Shown here: positions 11,559-22,357 of the stretch, in pieces
How the letters are laid out: each line of letters begins with the position of its first letter
How positions within the stretch are numbered: the first letter of the stretch is position 1
From: Rebecca billardiae RCC1528
Taxonomy: Eukaryota; Haptophyta
Direction of reading: 5' to 3'
Length of the DNA: 64,000 bases
NCBI GenBank assembly: GCA_965240325.2
Contig: OZ251238.1
Coordinates: forward strand, 620,001-684,000
Notes under the pieces: generated by a model
The model's database searches: none
Seen by the model: only the letters and a program-made list of their open reading frames with translations
What the model was told of the DNA's origin: nothing
Translations under genes and position numbers: made by a program

Positions 11559-14500
11559 TCACTGCTGAGCAGCTAACGCCTCGAACGCCAGCTGCACCGA
11601 GCGGCCGAGCCGCTCCGCCTCGACCTCCAGCCAGGGCGTGCCGTCCACGCCGCCCTCCATGTCCACAGCCATCTCACGGCCGGCGGCATCCAGTTCCACG
11701 CCCGGCGCAGGCTCGCCGCGCGCGCGCTTGAACCCCGCCGCCCGCCCGCCCCTCGGCACGCCGCCTCCGTCCTCCGCGGCCGCGGCGAGCGGCGGCGCGT
11801 CGGGGAGCAGCACGAGCTCCGCGCTGGCGGCGCCGCGCCCCGCGCCCGCGCGGCAGCACAGCCGGTGCACGGCGTGGCCGAGCACCTCCGCGGCCGACGC
11901 GAGCTCTGCGCCGCCGCCGCCCTGCGAGGGCGCACCAGGCGGCACGGCGCGGTGCGCGGCTCCGCGCGGCGCGGGGACGAGCGTGATGGCGAGGAGCGCG
12001 CGCGCGGGGCGCGCGGCGCCGCCGCCATCGTGCGCCGGCAGCTGGAGCGCCAGTGTCTCGGTCGGAGCGCGCGCGCCGCCCGAGCCCGCCGCCACGGGCG
12101 CACGCTCGAGCGCGAGAGAGATGGCGTGGCGGAGCTCCGCCGGAGCGTGTGCAAACGCAGAGTAGGGCGCGCCCACCGTGTGCGGCGCGGCGCGCTGCTC
12201 GGCGGCTGTGTCCGCCGTCGCGCCCAGCCCGGCCGAGCTGATCGCCGCCGCCTCGCTCGCGCGCTGCAGCCGCTGCCACGCCTGTAGCCGCTCGAGTGGC
12301 GGCGCGGCCGCGCCCACCGGCCTCAGGCCGAGGTGCGCGGCGCGCGCGCTCAGCTGGCCCAGTGCCAGCCGCCGTTCGAACGCTGCCCACTCGGCGACGA
12401 CGGCGGCGCGCGCGGCCGGCGTGCTCAGGTCGCCCGCGGCCGCGAGCGCGGCGAGCAGCGGCTCGGCGGGCTCGGCGGCGGCCCCCTCCGCCGTCGAGGC
12501 CGGGCAGCCGCTGCCCGCGGCCGCGGAGAGGCGCACGCTCCACGCGCCGTCGACGGGCGAGAGTGCGCAGAGCGCGCAGCCGCCGCCGAGCAGGCACACG
12601 CGCACGCAGCGCGCGGCAGGCGTGGGCTGCGCGCCGTCCTCGGCGCCTGGCTCGCCTGCCTCGGCGGCGGCGGGCGCGGCCGGCAGCTGCCGCGGCGGCT
12701 GCGCGCTCGCCGCCGCCGCGCCGACATCGACGCCGCCGTCGCCGCCGCCGCCGTCGCCGTCAACGGTGACGAGGCTGCAGCGCGCGGCGGCGCCCGCGGC
12801 GCAGAGCGCGCGGCACAGTCGGCTGAGGAGCAGCCTGGTGTGCGCGCGCACCGCCGAGCTGAGCAGCTGCTCCGCATCCACGGCCGCCATGCTGAGCTGC
12901 AGCGCGGCGCGCGCAGAGGGCGGCTCAGCGCCGCCACCGCTCACGCGCGCTCGCTGCCGCCCGCCCAGCCCATCGGCGGACGCGGGCGCAAGCGTCGGCC
13001 ACACGTCCGCCTCCGCCTCTGGCTCGACCGCGGGCGAGAGCGTGGCGACGAGGAACTGCGCGGCGTGCGCGCTGCTCAGCGGCGCGGGCGCCAGCGCCGC
13101 GCCCGCGCACGCCAAGCCGCGCGCGCTCGCGCCCGCGCACGCCGCGCGCGCCGCGGCCGCGTCGTCCAGCGCGGCGGCGCTAAGTGCGTGCACGCTCGCA
13201 CAGTAGCGCTTGCCGGGCGCGGGCGCGCGGCCCGGCCAGTAGGAGAGGGTGACGCCCGCGGTGCTGCCGAGCGCCGAGCCGTCGGCCGAGCCTGCCCCGC
13301 CGCCGCGCGGCGCGAGCCCCGCCGAGCCCGCCGCGCCGCGCGTGAGCGGCGGCGGCTCGTGCAGCCCCAGCCGCGCGCGCCACGCGGTCGTCAGCTTGAG
13401 CCGAGCCGCCTGCGCGCGCAGCGCCTCGACTGCGTGCCTCGCGCAGAAGGCGGAGGCGAGCTGGTCGCCGAGGAGCAGCGGCTCGAAGGGCGGCGTGGCG
13501 GCGGTGCGCGGCCTCGGCTCGGCGTCCGCCACGCCGCCGCCCGCCGCCGCGCCCCCCGCGTCACCACCGATCGCTGCAGCGCCCGCCCCCGCGGCGCGCT
13601 GGGAGGCCAACGCGCCGGCGGCTCCGGCCTCCGAGGCGGCGGCGGCCGCGGCGCGCCGGCTGCCGAGCTCGATCGCGGCGGCGAGCTGCGAGCCGAGCGC
13701 GGCCTGCTCGCGCGCGTAGCTGCCCAGCTCGAGCACGCTCACCCGCAGCCGCAGCTCGAAGTGCCGCACGCGCCACTTGGCGCTGGGCAGCGCGCACGTC
13801 GGGAAGAGGACAAGTGAGTATAATCCGGGTACCTCACACACGACAAGCCCGCCGCACGCGCGCACGGCCGCGCCCGCGGGCGCGCGCAGCCGGAGCGCGT
13901 GGACGCGCGCGGCGCGGAGGAAGCGCGCGTCGTGCGGCGCGCCGCCCGGCCCCGCCTCCGCGCGCGCGCTCGCCGCCTTCGCCTTCGCCGCCGCCGCCGC
14001 CGCGTCGGGCGGCCATTCTGTCCCCAGGCCGAGAGGCAGCTCTGAGTAACTGCCGCCGCCAAGCACGCTCAGCGCGGTGCGCACGTCGAGCGGCGCGGCC
14101 GCGTCGTACGGCGGCTCGAGCGCGGCGGAGGCGAGGTGCGCGAGCCGGCCCAGCGCGCTCAGCGCCGTCGCGTGCCCGTTCCGCGCCCCGCGCAGCGCCT
14201 CCGCCGCGCCGCGCGGCGCGTGCAGCGCGCGCGCCGCCGCGTGCCTCGGCGCAAACTCTGCGAGCGCAAGCAGACGGCACAGCAGCGCGCGCGCGTGGGC
14301 GAGGGGCTGCACGGCGGTGGCGGCGCGCGCGTCGCGGCGGAGCATCGACGCCTCCGGCGCGCCGCTCGCCAGCCCCGCCGCCGCGTGGTGCAGCTGCGCC
14401 ACCACGCCCACGGCGATCGCGCGGCCGACAGCGCCGAGTGTGAGGGGCGCGCGCGCGCTGCCGCCGCCCTCGGCCGGGTGCGCGCGCTGGGCCACGCCGC

Positions 14501-15225
14501 GCTCCTCGTCGGCGAGCGTGCGGCACGCGGGGGGCAGCGCGAGGCCGAGCTCGCGCGAGAGCGCGGTGCGGTAGTTCTGCGCCCGCGGAGTGCGCGCGCG
14601 CGGGCGCACGCAGGGTGCGCGCGAGCGTGAGCGCGGACAAGGGCGCCGGCGCGCGCGCGGCGCGAGCGCGCGCGCGCGGCGTGCGCACATCGAGCATGGC
14701 CGTCCGCGCGCCGAGCTGGGCGTTCTCGCGCATGACGTCGGTGAACGAGACGAACGTGCCTCCGCCGTCCTCCGCGAGGTGCAGCTTCAGCGGATTGCTG
14801 CCGGCATCCACCTTGCTGCGCGCGCACGCGCACGCGCGCGCCTGCTCAGCGCCGCGCGAGAGGTGGCGCGCAGCGCGTGCTCGGGGTGCGCGCGCGCACT
14901 CGACGGCCTCGCGCGGTATCTCGAGGTCGTACGCGTGGAGAACTGTCACCATGGTCTCCAGCTGCGCGTGGAAGCAGTAGCTGCACGTGCGCGCGCGCGC
15001 GCGCGCGCACGCCGAGCCTCCACGTTCGTCAGCGCGCGCCAACACCCGCTGCGCGCGCGCGCGCGCGCCGTGCGGCGCGGAGCCGCACATTCCGTCCAGG
15101 AGGGAGTTCAGGTCGAGGCTCGCGTGCGCCCCGGCGATCCTGACGAGCTCGGCCGCGCTGTCGATCGTCGTGCGCACAGCATCCACGCACTCCTGCGCGG
15201 CGAGCTCGTCCGGCGTGGCTGCCAT
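11559..15225 (-). CDS. Mediator subunit MED10 fused to MED14 (single open frame)
   Basis: Four exons are proposed: 15225-15089, 14980-14900, 14815-14689 and 14576-11559. All junctions are GTGCG..CAG and phase-consistent, giving 1120 residues. Residues 1-130 resemble MED10: a helical N-terminus, then YDLEIPREAV, VDAGSNPL, a long helix with VMRENAQLGARTAML, and NYRTALSRELGLALP. The last exon continues in frame into a MED14/RGR1-like protein. Its features are RALLCRLLALAEFA, ALSVLGGGSYSELPLG, KWRVRHFELRL, VTLSYWPGRAPAPGKRY and AEQLLSSAVRAHTRLLLSRL, in the order seen in MED14. MED14 is the scaffold of the RNA polymerase II Mediator complex; MED10 is a middle-module subunit. No stop or plausible promoter separates the two parts. 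Low-complexity Ala/Gly loops pad the MED14 part. The gene is divergent from the gene at 15321. MED14 identity is stronger than MED10; both rest on alignment from memory. Confidence 0.68.
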
Positions 15226-15320
15226 CGTCGCCACTCGACCGGGGATGCAGGACTTGTGCCGTGCCACCCGGCGTGCGCGGCCGCAGCGCATCCATCCTGC
15301 GCATCGCCGGGGTGTGCACT

Positions 15321-17678
15321 ATGGGCGTGCGCGCGGCTGCCGCGGCGCTGCTGCTGCGCGCGGCGGCGGTGCACGCGGCGGGCGGCGCGGACAGTGACGC
15401 CTCCGTGCACGTCGTCTTCTGCGCCGAGTGCAAGGCGGACATGGACTGGAAGTCCGCCGGCATGTTCCACTCATGGCACACGTCCGGGATGCCTGGCCGA
15501 ATCACGCGGCTGCTCGCGTGCTCCGAGGAGCAGCTCGCGACGTACCCCAAGGCGGCGCTGGAGATGGGCCCGACGTTCGTCCACCGCAACTACCGCACGC
15601 ACCCGCGCGTGCCCAAGGACTTCTCCGGCTCGTACAACAAGGCGGCGTCCATCATGGAGTTCATGGCGCACGTCGACTTTTCGGAGCAGTTCGTGCTGTA
15701 CGTGGACGCGGACATGCTGATCCGCCGGCCGCTGGTGCCGTCGGTGCTCGGCGTGCAGAAGGGCACCGTCGTCTCCGAGCACGTGATGTACCTCGAGAAC
15801 GGCGTCAACGGCGGCCTGATCAAGCAGTTCTCGCCGGAGGCGAAGGGCGTGCCCGCGCCGGTCGGCTGGTACCACTTCTTCCACCGGGACGACATCGCCA
15901 AGATCGCGCCGCTGTGGCTGCACTACTGCGAGCGCATGCGCACCGAGCCGGAGCTGTACTGGAAGCAGTACGGCAAGGTGCGCCACCGCCCCGCGCCGCC
16001 ACGACCGACCACCCTTGCCGCCACCGCTGCGGCTGCGGCTCGAGCCCGCTGAGCGCTCCGCTGAGCAGCGCCCCGCGTCGCCCCGCGCCGCGCTCGCGCC
16101 CACGCGCCGTGCACCGCGCGTCGCGGGCAGATCGACCACGACATCCCGACGGGCGACGCGTTCGTGCGGCAGGGCGGCATCCCGTGGATCTCCGAGATGT
16201 ACGGGTACGTGATCGCCGCGGCCGAGGTCGGCGTCTCGCACGTGCTGACGCACGGCGTCGTCAAGTACGCGCAGTGGCCAGAGGACCACAAGGACAAGCC
16301 GGATTGGATCCCGGATCCGTATATCATCCACAACGGGATCGGGTGCCACGTGAACGACGAGGCGGGGAAGCGCGTGTACGGCTTCGAGAAGAGCGGCGTG
16401 GCCGTCGACCCCGCGCGCGGCTGCGAGCTCGACGATTCGAACGGCGAGACCGAGGAGCCGCCCAAGCGCCGGCTGATGCCGCGCACGCGGTACGCGCCGC
16501 GCCCGCCTCCCTTCCGCCTGGGTGAGCCGGGGCGGAGCAAGCCGCGGCCGTTCAACGAGCAGCTGTGCATCTGGGCGACCAACATGGTGAACAACGCGCT
16601 GTGCGGGCTGTACCGCGTGCAGTGCGGCCGGCCGGCCGAGGAGTGCCCGGTCGAGTATGCGAACGACGGCCAGCCGACGACCGGCGGCGAGCTGGGCTGC
16701 GAGGACAAGGAGGGCGCGCAGTGCGCCGCGTGGGCGGCCGCGGGCGAGTGCGGTAAGAACCAAGGCTTCATGCGCGAGGCGTGCCGCCGCTCGTGCCACA
16801 TGTGCGCGCACGTGCCGCCGCTGGTGCCGCACCCGGAGCACACGTTCAACGGCACGCTCGGCGCGCACCTCATCCACAAGGGGATGACGGCGGCGCAGGC
16901 GGCGATTGGCGGGCGCACCGCGCGCGACGCGCACGCGACGGGCGAGGGCGGCGACGCCGCGGGCGGCGCGCCCAAGTCTTCGGAGGATGGCGGCGGCAGC
17001 GCGCCGGCCGGCGAGAGCGCGCCTGCGGCGACGCCGGCCGCGCTGACCACCCCCGAGCCCACGCCCACGCCAGCGCCCGCCGCCGCGGAGCAGGCGGCGG
17101 CCGCCGCCCAGCCGTCGGCGGCGGGCGCGGCGGCGGGCGCGGCTGGCAGCACGGCCGGCGGCGCCCGCGCGGAAACGGCGGCCATGCCGGCTGGGTCGGC
17201 GGGTGGCGCGCCTGCGGCGCACGCGCGCGACAGCGAGGTGGGTCACGGCCTCGCCGCCGCCGAGGCCGCGCGCGACGGCGTGGCGCCGCTGCCGAGCCAG
17301 GCGGCGGCGCGCATGCCGCGCACGCCCCCGCGCCGCGCCGCAGAGCCAGGCGCGGGCGAGTGGGCGGCGATGCGCGGCGGGGGCGGGGCCAGGCGCGACG
17401 CGGAGACCAAGCCGCCCTTCCGCCGCCCGCCGCTCCGGCGCGAGGGCGCGCGCGTGCTGCCGGACGGCGAGGACGACAGCGGCGACGCCGAGCGCGGCTC
17501 GGCCATCGAGGAGGAGATGGCGGCGGCGACGCGCATCCAGCGGCAGATGCTCGCCATGTGGGGCGTGATCACGCTCTGCCTCGTGTGCTGCATCGGCGGG
17601 CGCGCCATGCAGGTGCGCGAGCGCACGCGCGCGCGCGAACGGAAGCGGCGCATGCTCGGCCCAAAGCACGCCGTGTGA
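15321..17678 (+). CDS. Peptidyl-serine alpha-galactosyltransferase-like protein with ShK domain and C-terminal membrane anchor
   Basis: Exons 15321-15977 and 16131-17678 (donor GTGCGC, acceptor GGGCAG) give 734 residues. The first in-frame ATG begins a signal peptide (MGVRAAAAALLLRAAAVHA). The catalytic part resembles the SGT/SERGT1 family, which adds galactose to Ser in extensin-like SPPP modules. Visible segments are VVFCAECKADMDWKSAGMFH, VLYVDADMLIRRPLVP (a DxD-type metal site, VDAD), GWYHFFHRDDI and FVRQGGIPWISEMYGYV. Near residue 430 lies a six-cysteine ShK module (CEDKEGAQC, CRRSCHMC). A long Ala/Gly/Pro-rich linker follows, then one transmembrane segment (MWGVITLCLVCCIGG) and a short basic tail. 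A Golgi or secretory location is inferred. Its ATG lies 95 bp from that of the Mediator gene, implying a shared divergent promoter. Confidence 0.75.
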
Positions 17679-18420
17679 GCGGCCTCACACGGTTCGAGCT
17701 GCCTGCTCTCGCTCGGCTGCCTACGGGTGGCTGAGTCGCCGCCGCATGCACTCGCCCCTCCCCCCCCGCCACGACGGCAGCCATCGCGAGTTCGGTGCGG
17801 TTCAGTGAACCCTTTGACGTCATGACCGTTGGATGAGCAGAATCTGACAGGAATCCGAGCGGCCTGCGTGAGCCAATCAGGAGCACTTCCACGTGGAAAG
17901 CCTGGGAAACTCCGCGCCTCGTTTCGGCCGTTTCTACAGGCCGAAGAGTACCTAGGTTTATGCGTACCAACGAAGCATAGGAGTCAGGATCGTCAAGTTC
18001 CGGCTTTCATTGTATTCGCCAATCAGGATGAGTAAACTTTGCGATCTGGTTGAGCGTGGCGACACAATCTCGGTTGCTTGCTTTCAGGGGCCGGCGCCTC
18101 TGTGGAATGCTCACCCCAAGCGGCCAGCTCGTCAGGTCTTACCCAAACGTTTACCCACGTAGGGCAGTTTGATTGCCGCGCTAATCTCTCCGCACATGGC
18201 CCTGGTAGCCCCAAGCAGCCAGCGCAAGACGTCCCCGATGTTCTCTCGACCGATCTCGCAGGCGGCGCGTCACATCACGCGCCCGCGTGAGCGCGTGTTC
18301 CACCTCTGGCGGCACGACGCCGCCCAAGCCCCAGCCCGCCTCCAGCGGCCCCGCCATCACGCCGCGCGCGAGCTGCACTTCTGCGCGGCGCTCGCCGTCG
18401 AGAGCCAAGGCACCAAGCAG
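17679..18420. other. Intergenic region
   Basis: Nothing recognisable. The downstream gene's frame stays open to an ATG at 18196, so part of this stretch could be coding. Confidence 0.45.
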
Positions 18421-18954
18421 ATGATGGGCAGCAGCGCGATGGCGTCGATGAGGACGCCGCCACGCGACGTGGACATATCACCATCATCCATCGCGTCGTA
18501 CACCGTCGCCGCCGAGGCCGGCGTCGCGCGGAACCACCGCCTCGAGGGCATCGTCGACGAGCGGAGCATGGCACCGCCGCAGGGCCGGATCGCACGCCGG
18601 CGCTGCGACCTCGCGATGGAGTGGGAGTGGGTGCCGACCAAAGCAAAGCCCAGCGAAGAGTGCCTGGACGACTGGATGCTGCGACCCAAGGGCGAACCGC
18701 TCTCCCCCGGCATTCCTCTCGGCATGCCGCCGCCCTCGGCCGAGCCCGACACTGCCGCCACCCGCCCAGCAGCAGCCGCCCCCGAGCGTACAGCCTCGGC
18801 GGAGCCACCACGGCGGCTCTCGCGAAAGCGGATGGACCGGGAACAGATCATCGAGAAGATCCAGCTCTGCTTCGATGACCAGGGCTCGCCTGCGCCCGTC
18901 GTGCCGGAGTCGCTCGCGGCGCTGCTCACGCCTGCCGCGGCTGCTGGCTCTTAG
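18421..18954 (+). CDS. Hypothetical protein
   Basis: A frame of 177 residues from the ATG at 18421; an in-frame ATG at 18196 would add 75 residues of less protein-like sequence. The segment with WEWVPTKAKPSEECLDDWM and the C-terminal LSRKRMDREQIIEKIQLCF helix have balanced composition and codon use typical of the neighbouring genes. The antisense frame is Ser/Arg-rich and looks like a shadow. There is no signal peptide or membrane segment. I recognise no family. A 5' exon upstream is possible. Confidence 0.45.
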   Translation: MMGSSAMASMRTPPRDVDISPSSIASYTVAAEAGVARNHRLEGIVDERSMAPPQGRIARRRCDLAMEWEWVPTKAKPSEECLDDWMLRPKGEPLSPGIPLGMPPPSAEPDTAATRPAAAAPERTASAEPPRRLSRKRMDREQIIEKIQLCFDDQGSPAPVVPESLAALLTPAAAAGS

Positions 18955-19484
18955 GACTTTGCTCTGCCGTCGCTCCGTCTGCACACACACGCACACGCAC
19001 TCGTCTGGTCTTTGCCACTCGTCATTCATGGGCGCCGTTGTCCTGGGCTGCAGCACCCTGCTGTGTTCCCGCACCTGCTGAGACAGGTCGGTCGAGCGGA
19101 TCCCGATGCAAGCCATCCAACTACCCGCCCCACCTGGCTGCGTCGGACGCGGGCAGCCCGCACCAGCCGCGGCCCCGTGCCCGCGCACTGGCCTGCGAGC
19201 GCGGCTCGACGTCGCCCTGCACACAAGTCACGCCGCCGCACACACTGTCAAGTCAACCGTCATCGCCCTACCACTGTCTAAACAATATATATACTATATA
19301 TATATATTAAACAGATCGTCATCTAGACGAAATAGCTGATGGTGCGGCCGCACCAGCTAGCTGGTGGCTGCTGGTGCCGGCACTCGGCGCTGCACCGTGC
19401 ACGGCGCCGTCCGTGACGAGTGCGGCTGCGCGGTCCGGCGGCGCGGCCAAGCCGGAGCCGGCAGCGGGCTCAGCCTCCGTGCTA
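18955..19484. other. Convergent intergenic region
   Basis: Lies between the 3' ends of the hypothetical gene and NOL12. It contains an ACACACGCACAC run near 18985 and a TATATA run near 19290; nothing else seen. Confidence 0.4.
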
Positions 19485-20168
19485 TCATCGCCGGCCCCGA
19501 GCATGCGCCGCCTTGTCGCGCTTGCTCTTCACCCCGCCGGCCTTCCCCTTCTGCCGCCCGCCGCCCCGCTTCGCCCCGCCATGCCCTCCCCGGCCGCGGC
19601 CGCTGCCAGATTGTGACCGGCCGGAGGGATGAGGCTTGGACCTCGGTGCGGTCTGCTTCGCGCGCGCCTGCTTGCCGCTCGGCGCACGCGCGCCTGCGCC
19701 GGCCGCTTCGGCACTGGCTTTTCGCTTTTTGCTCTCAGCCTTGTGCAGGGCGATGGTCACGTCGCTCGTGCTGGCGAGGGGCGTGACGGTCGTGGTGGCG
19801 AGCGTGTTCTGAAAGACCTGCTGCGTGTGCATGGCCGGACCGACTGCAGGCGTGGCACCCTTCGCGCCGCCTGCTTTGGACACGGCGGTGATGGGTGCCT
19901 CGGACGGCACCGCCTCCGCAGATCGGTTCACAATCCCGCCGCTCAACGCAAACTTGAGCGCCTGCCGCCGTTCCCGCCGCTCCTCGATCTTTGCATGACG
20001 CGCTTTCTCCTCGAGCGCGCGCTGTGCGATCTCGCGCCGCTCGTCCTTGCGCTTCTTGAAGCCGGTGACGTACTTGCGCCGCGCCGTCTCGTCGAACATG
20101 ATCGGATCCCTCCGCTTCGACGGCTTCGAGGTTCGCCCCTCGGGCTGCAGGGCACGTGGACGCCCCAT
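19485..20168 (-). CDS. NOL12: Nucleolar protein 12 / RRP17 family ribosome-biogenesis protein
   Basis: A single exon of 227 residues. The N-terminal FDETARRKYVTGFKKRKDER and the charged coiled coil that follows (QRALEEKARHAKIEERRERR) are the hallmark of the NOL12/Rrp17 family. These nucleolar RNA-binding proteins act in 5' processing of pre-rRNA for the large subunit. The C-terminal third is Gly/Arg/Lys-rich with RG-type repeats and basic clusters, which suits RNA binding and nuclear import. Length matches the family (about 200-240). The ATG at 20168 is the first in a sensible position. The frame stays open upstream into a hairpin region and the divergent gene, which I regard as non-coding on this strand. 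Confidence 0.78.
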   Translation of the reverse strand: MGRPRALQPEGRTSKPSKRRDPIMFDETARRKYVTGFKKRKDERREIAQRALEEKARHAKIEERRERRQALKFALSGGIVNRSAEAVPSEAPITAVSKAGGAKGATPAVGPAMHTQQVFQNTLATTTVTPLASTSDVTIALHKAESKKRKASAEAAGAGARAPSGKQARAKQTAPRSKPHPSGRSQSGSGRGRGGHGGAKRGGGRQKGKAGGVKSKRDKAAHARGRR

Positions 20169-20218
20169 GGCAGCGCCTACCAAGGGCGTTCCCGGGATCC
20201 TGCCACACGCTCCCGAAA

Positions 20219-20245
20219 GCAAAGCCCCCCCTGGGGGGGCTTTGC
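20219..20245. repeat. Perfect 13-bp-arm hairpin with T-run
   Basis: GCAAAGCCCCCCC, a single T, then GGGGGGGCTTTGC, followed by a run of T. It lies 51 bp upstream of the NOL12 start in the divergent promoter region. It looks like a bacterial intrinsic terminator, but in this nuclear context it is more likely a hairpin in the 5' UTR or promoter. Confidence 0.85.
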
Positions 20246-20457
20246 CTTTTTCCGTATTCAATGTACCCGCTTCAAATGGACGAAGCCCGTTCCAATAGGA
20301 AGACGGTTCAATTTGGCGTATGACCGATGCGGGGAACGCCCCTGAGATAGCCTGATCGATCACGATGGAAGAAATGGCTTCGTCCTTGGACGCCAGTGAA
20401 TCAGTGAGACACTGAGACTGGTTCAGCATGGCGGTCGAACACGGCCGGTGACCACAC

Positions 20458-21382
20458 ATGGGTGTGAAGGCCTCTCTTGTGATGGGGAGTGGTTCGGGCG
20501 ACGACCGCGTGCTGAAGCTTCTCAACTCGCAGGAGTGGCAGCAGCTTTCTGGCAGCCGAGCCCATGGCGTGCGGCGCAAGCTCGAGCTCATCGAAGCTAG
20601 TGGTGTGCCGCCGATGCGTGTGCTGCCGGCGAGCGCGCTGTCCACGCCCGAAGGGGTGATGCTCCCGCGGAGCGACACCGCGCTGACGGTGGACGCACGC
20701 GAAGCTCTTGAGAACCGTGGCGTCATCCTCTTCTGCAGCCACAGATGGCTCCGCCCCGAGCACGGCCTGCCGGACGACGCGCACCACACCAAGGCGCGCG
20801 CCCTCGACCGGTTCGCGCGCTGGTACGAGGCCAAGTACCAGGCGCGCAGGGTGTACTTCTGGGTGGACTGGGCGTGCATCGACCAGGAGGCGCCGCTCGA
20901 GGGCGTGAAGGCCCTGCCACTCTACGTCGCGGCGTCGAATGACATCCTCTGCTACGAGACCACCGATTATGACTCGCGCGCCTGGTGCCAGGTGCGCGCG
21001 CGCGCCAGGGCTCATTCCAGGCGCCATATCGAGCGGTGCGCTGACGGATGCGTGCGCCCGCCTCCTCCCACGCGGCCGCCAGGTGGAGAGGCTGGTCGCG
21101 TACAAGTTCATGGCCACTGGACGCATCCCATGGGTGATGCGCCACTCCGACCCGCACGTCATCAGCGGCGCCGTGAGCGCCAAGAGCGTGCGCATGCACA
21201 CGGAGCAGCGCAAGCTGGTCGACCCGGCCACATGCAGCCTGTCCAACCCCGCGACCGATCGCGCCGCCGTCGAGCAGCTGCGCTGGTGCGCGCTGCGAGC
21301 AAAGGCCTGGACGGGGGGCGATCCGCGAGACCTGGACTTTGGCGTCACTGCGGTGGACGCCACCGTCGTCACGCTGCTGTGA
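20458..21382 (+). CDS. HET-like (heterokaryon-incompatibility-like) domain protein
   Basis: Exons 20458-20991 and 21083-21382 (GTGCGC..CCAG) give 277 residues. The central part shows the pattern of HET/TIR-like folds found in fungi and many protists: VILFCSHRWLRPEHG, then a conserved VYFWVDWACIDQEAPLEG, LPLYVAASNDILCYET, and SRAWCQ-VERLVAYKFM across the splice junction. In fungi HET domains act in allorecognition and cell death, and some are NADases. In algae the role is unknown, so no function is assigned beyond the fold. There is no signal peptide or membrane segment. It is divergent from NOL12, with 289 bp between ATGs. Confidence 0.62.
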
Positions 21383-22357
21383 TGAGCAGCCTGATAGTAT
21401 TCAATAAACGGATGATCGACACGGTAATGAAAATGATGAGCAGAGATCAGCCTGCTATATTATTACGACTAGACTTAGGTGTCGTCTCACTTACATCGTC
21501 AGGTCGTATTTAATATATATAAACTAATATGACTGCTCGGTGCCGCGCCGCTGATGACTCAGTGACTTGAGTCAGTGCCGTAGCACATGGCACTATCGGA
21601 GCATCAGCCAATACCGCTCATATTCACTAAGCTATAGCTGCCGCCTGCGCTAACATCGTCGAGTAGTCATCAGTGCGCCGTGCGGCCCGTCCTGCGGACG
21701 TGTCGTCGTCAACCGGACCTGGCAGTCCCAGTCGGTCGTCCGATGAGACCGTGATCCGTCGCGATTGCGGCGGGCGCGCTATTAGTTATCGTATATCAAG
21801 GCCCTTGCGTATATATTCCTCAGACGTCAATCGTTCATTCAATCGAATTAATCGATATATGCTGATCTGAGCTGATTTTATTTTATTTGATGATCGATAT
21901 ATATTAACGACGTGGTATGCAACGGGCAGGCGTCAGAGTCAGCAAGCTGTAGCAGCAGATCGAGCAGCAGAGACAAACACCAGGATCAGCGCTCCTCGCC
22001 GTCGTCCCCCCCCCCCTCGTAGTCGCCCATCACTCCATCGCCGAGCGGAAGCTCGACGCACCGTCTGGCGTCGACGCGCGCGCGCCACCGCGGTGGTCGC
22101 GGTGCCACGCGTCGTCAGCCGTCGATATATATGCATGATGCGCTGCGCTACTCATCGGGTTATTCATCAATAACGTTCCATCGATATCCGCCAACCGCCA
22201 AGCCCAAGGCTGTGCGCCCATGCTGTGATGCTGCCCCGCGACGACAATCTCAGCCCTGCTGCTGATGCTCCGGAGTCCGGACATGATGCAGCGCGCGCGC
22301 GCTGTCGCTACGGACACGGTGCCGCCATCCCTGGATGATGGCACCGCTCACAGACTC
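21383..22357. other. AT-richer intergenic region
   Basis: Several TATATAT runs (near 21512, 21805, 21895 and 22122) and a C-run near 22007; no gene or RNA recognised. Confidence 0.45.

Noticed and set aside
13810-13870. A 50-nt GT..AG intron inside the MED14 part
   Set aside because: Removing it breaks the reading frame that continues through conserved MED14 blocks on both sides.
15471-17669. 732-codon open frame antisense to the galactosyltransferase-like gene
   Set aside because: Shadow frame: low-complexity Arg/His/Ala with no motif, while the plus strand has a signal peptide, catalytic motifs and ShK cysteines.
20219-20250. Intrinsic (rho-independent) terminator
   Set aside because: Sequence shape fits, but this is a nuclear genome and it sits upstream of, not after, a gene.
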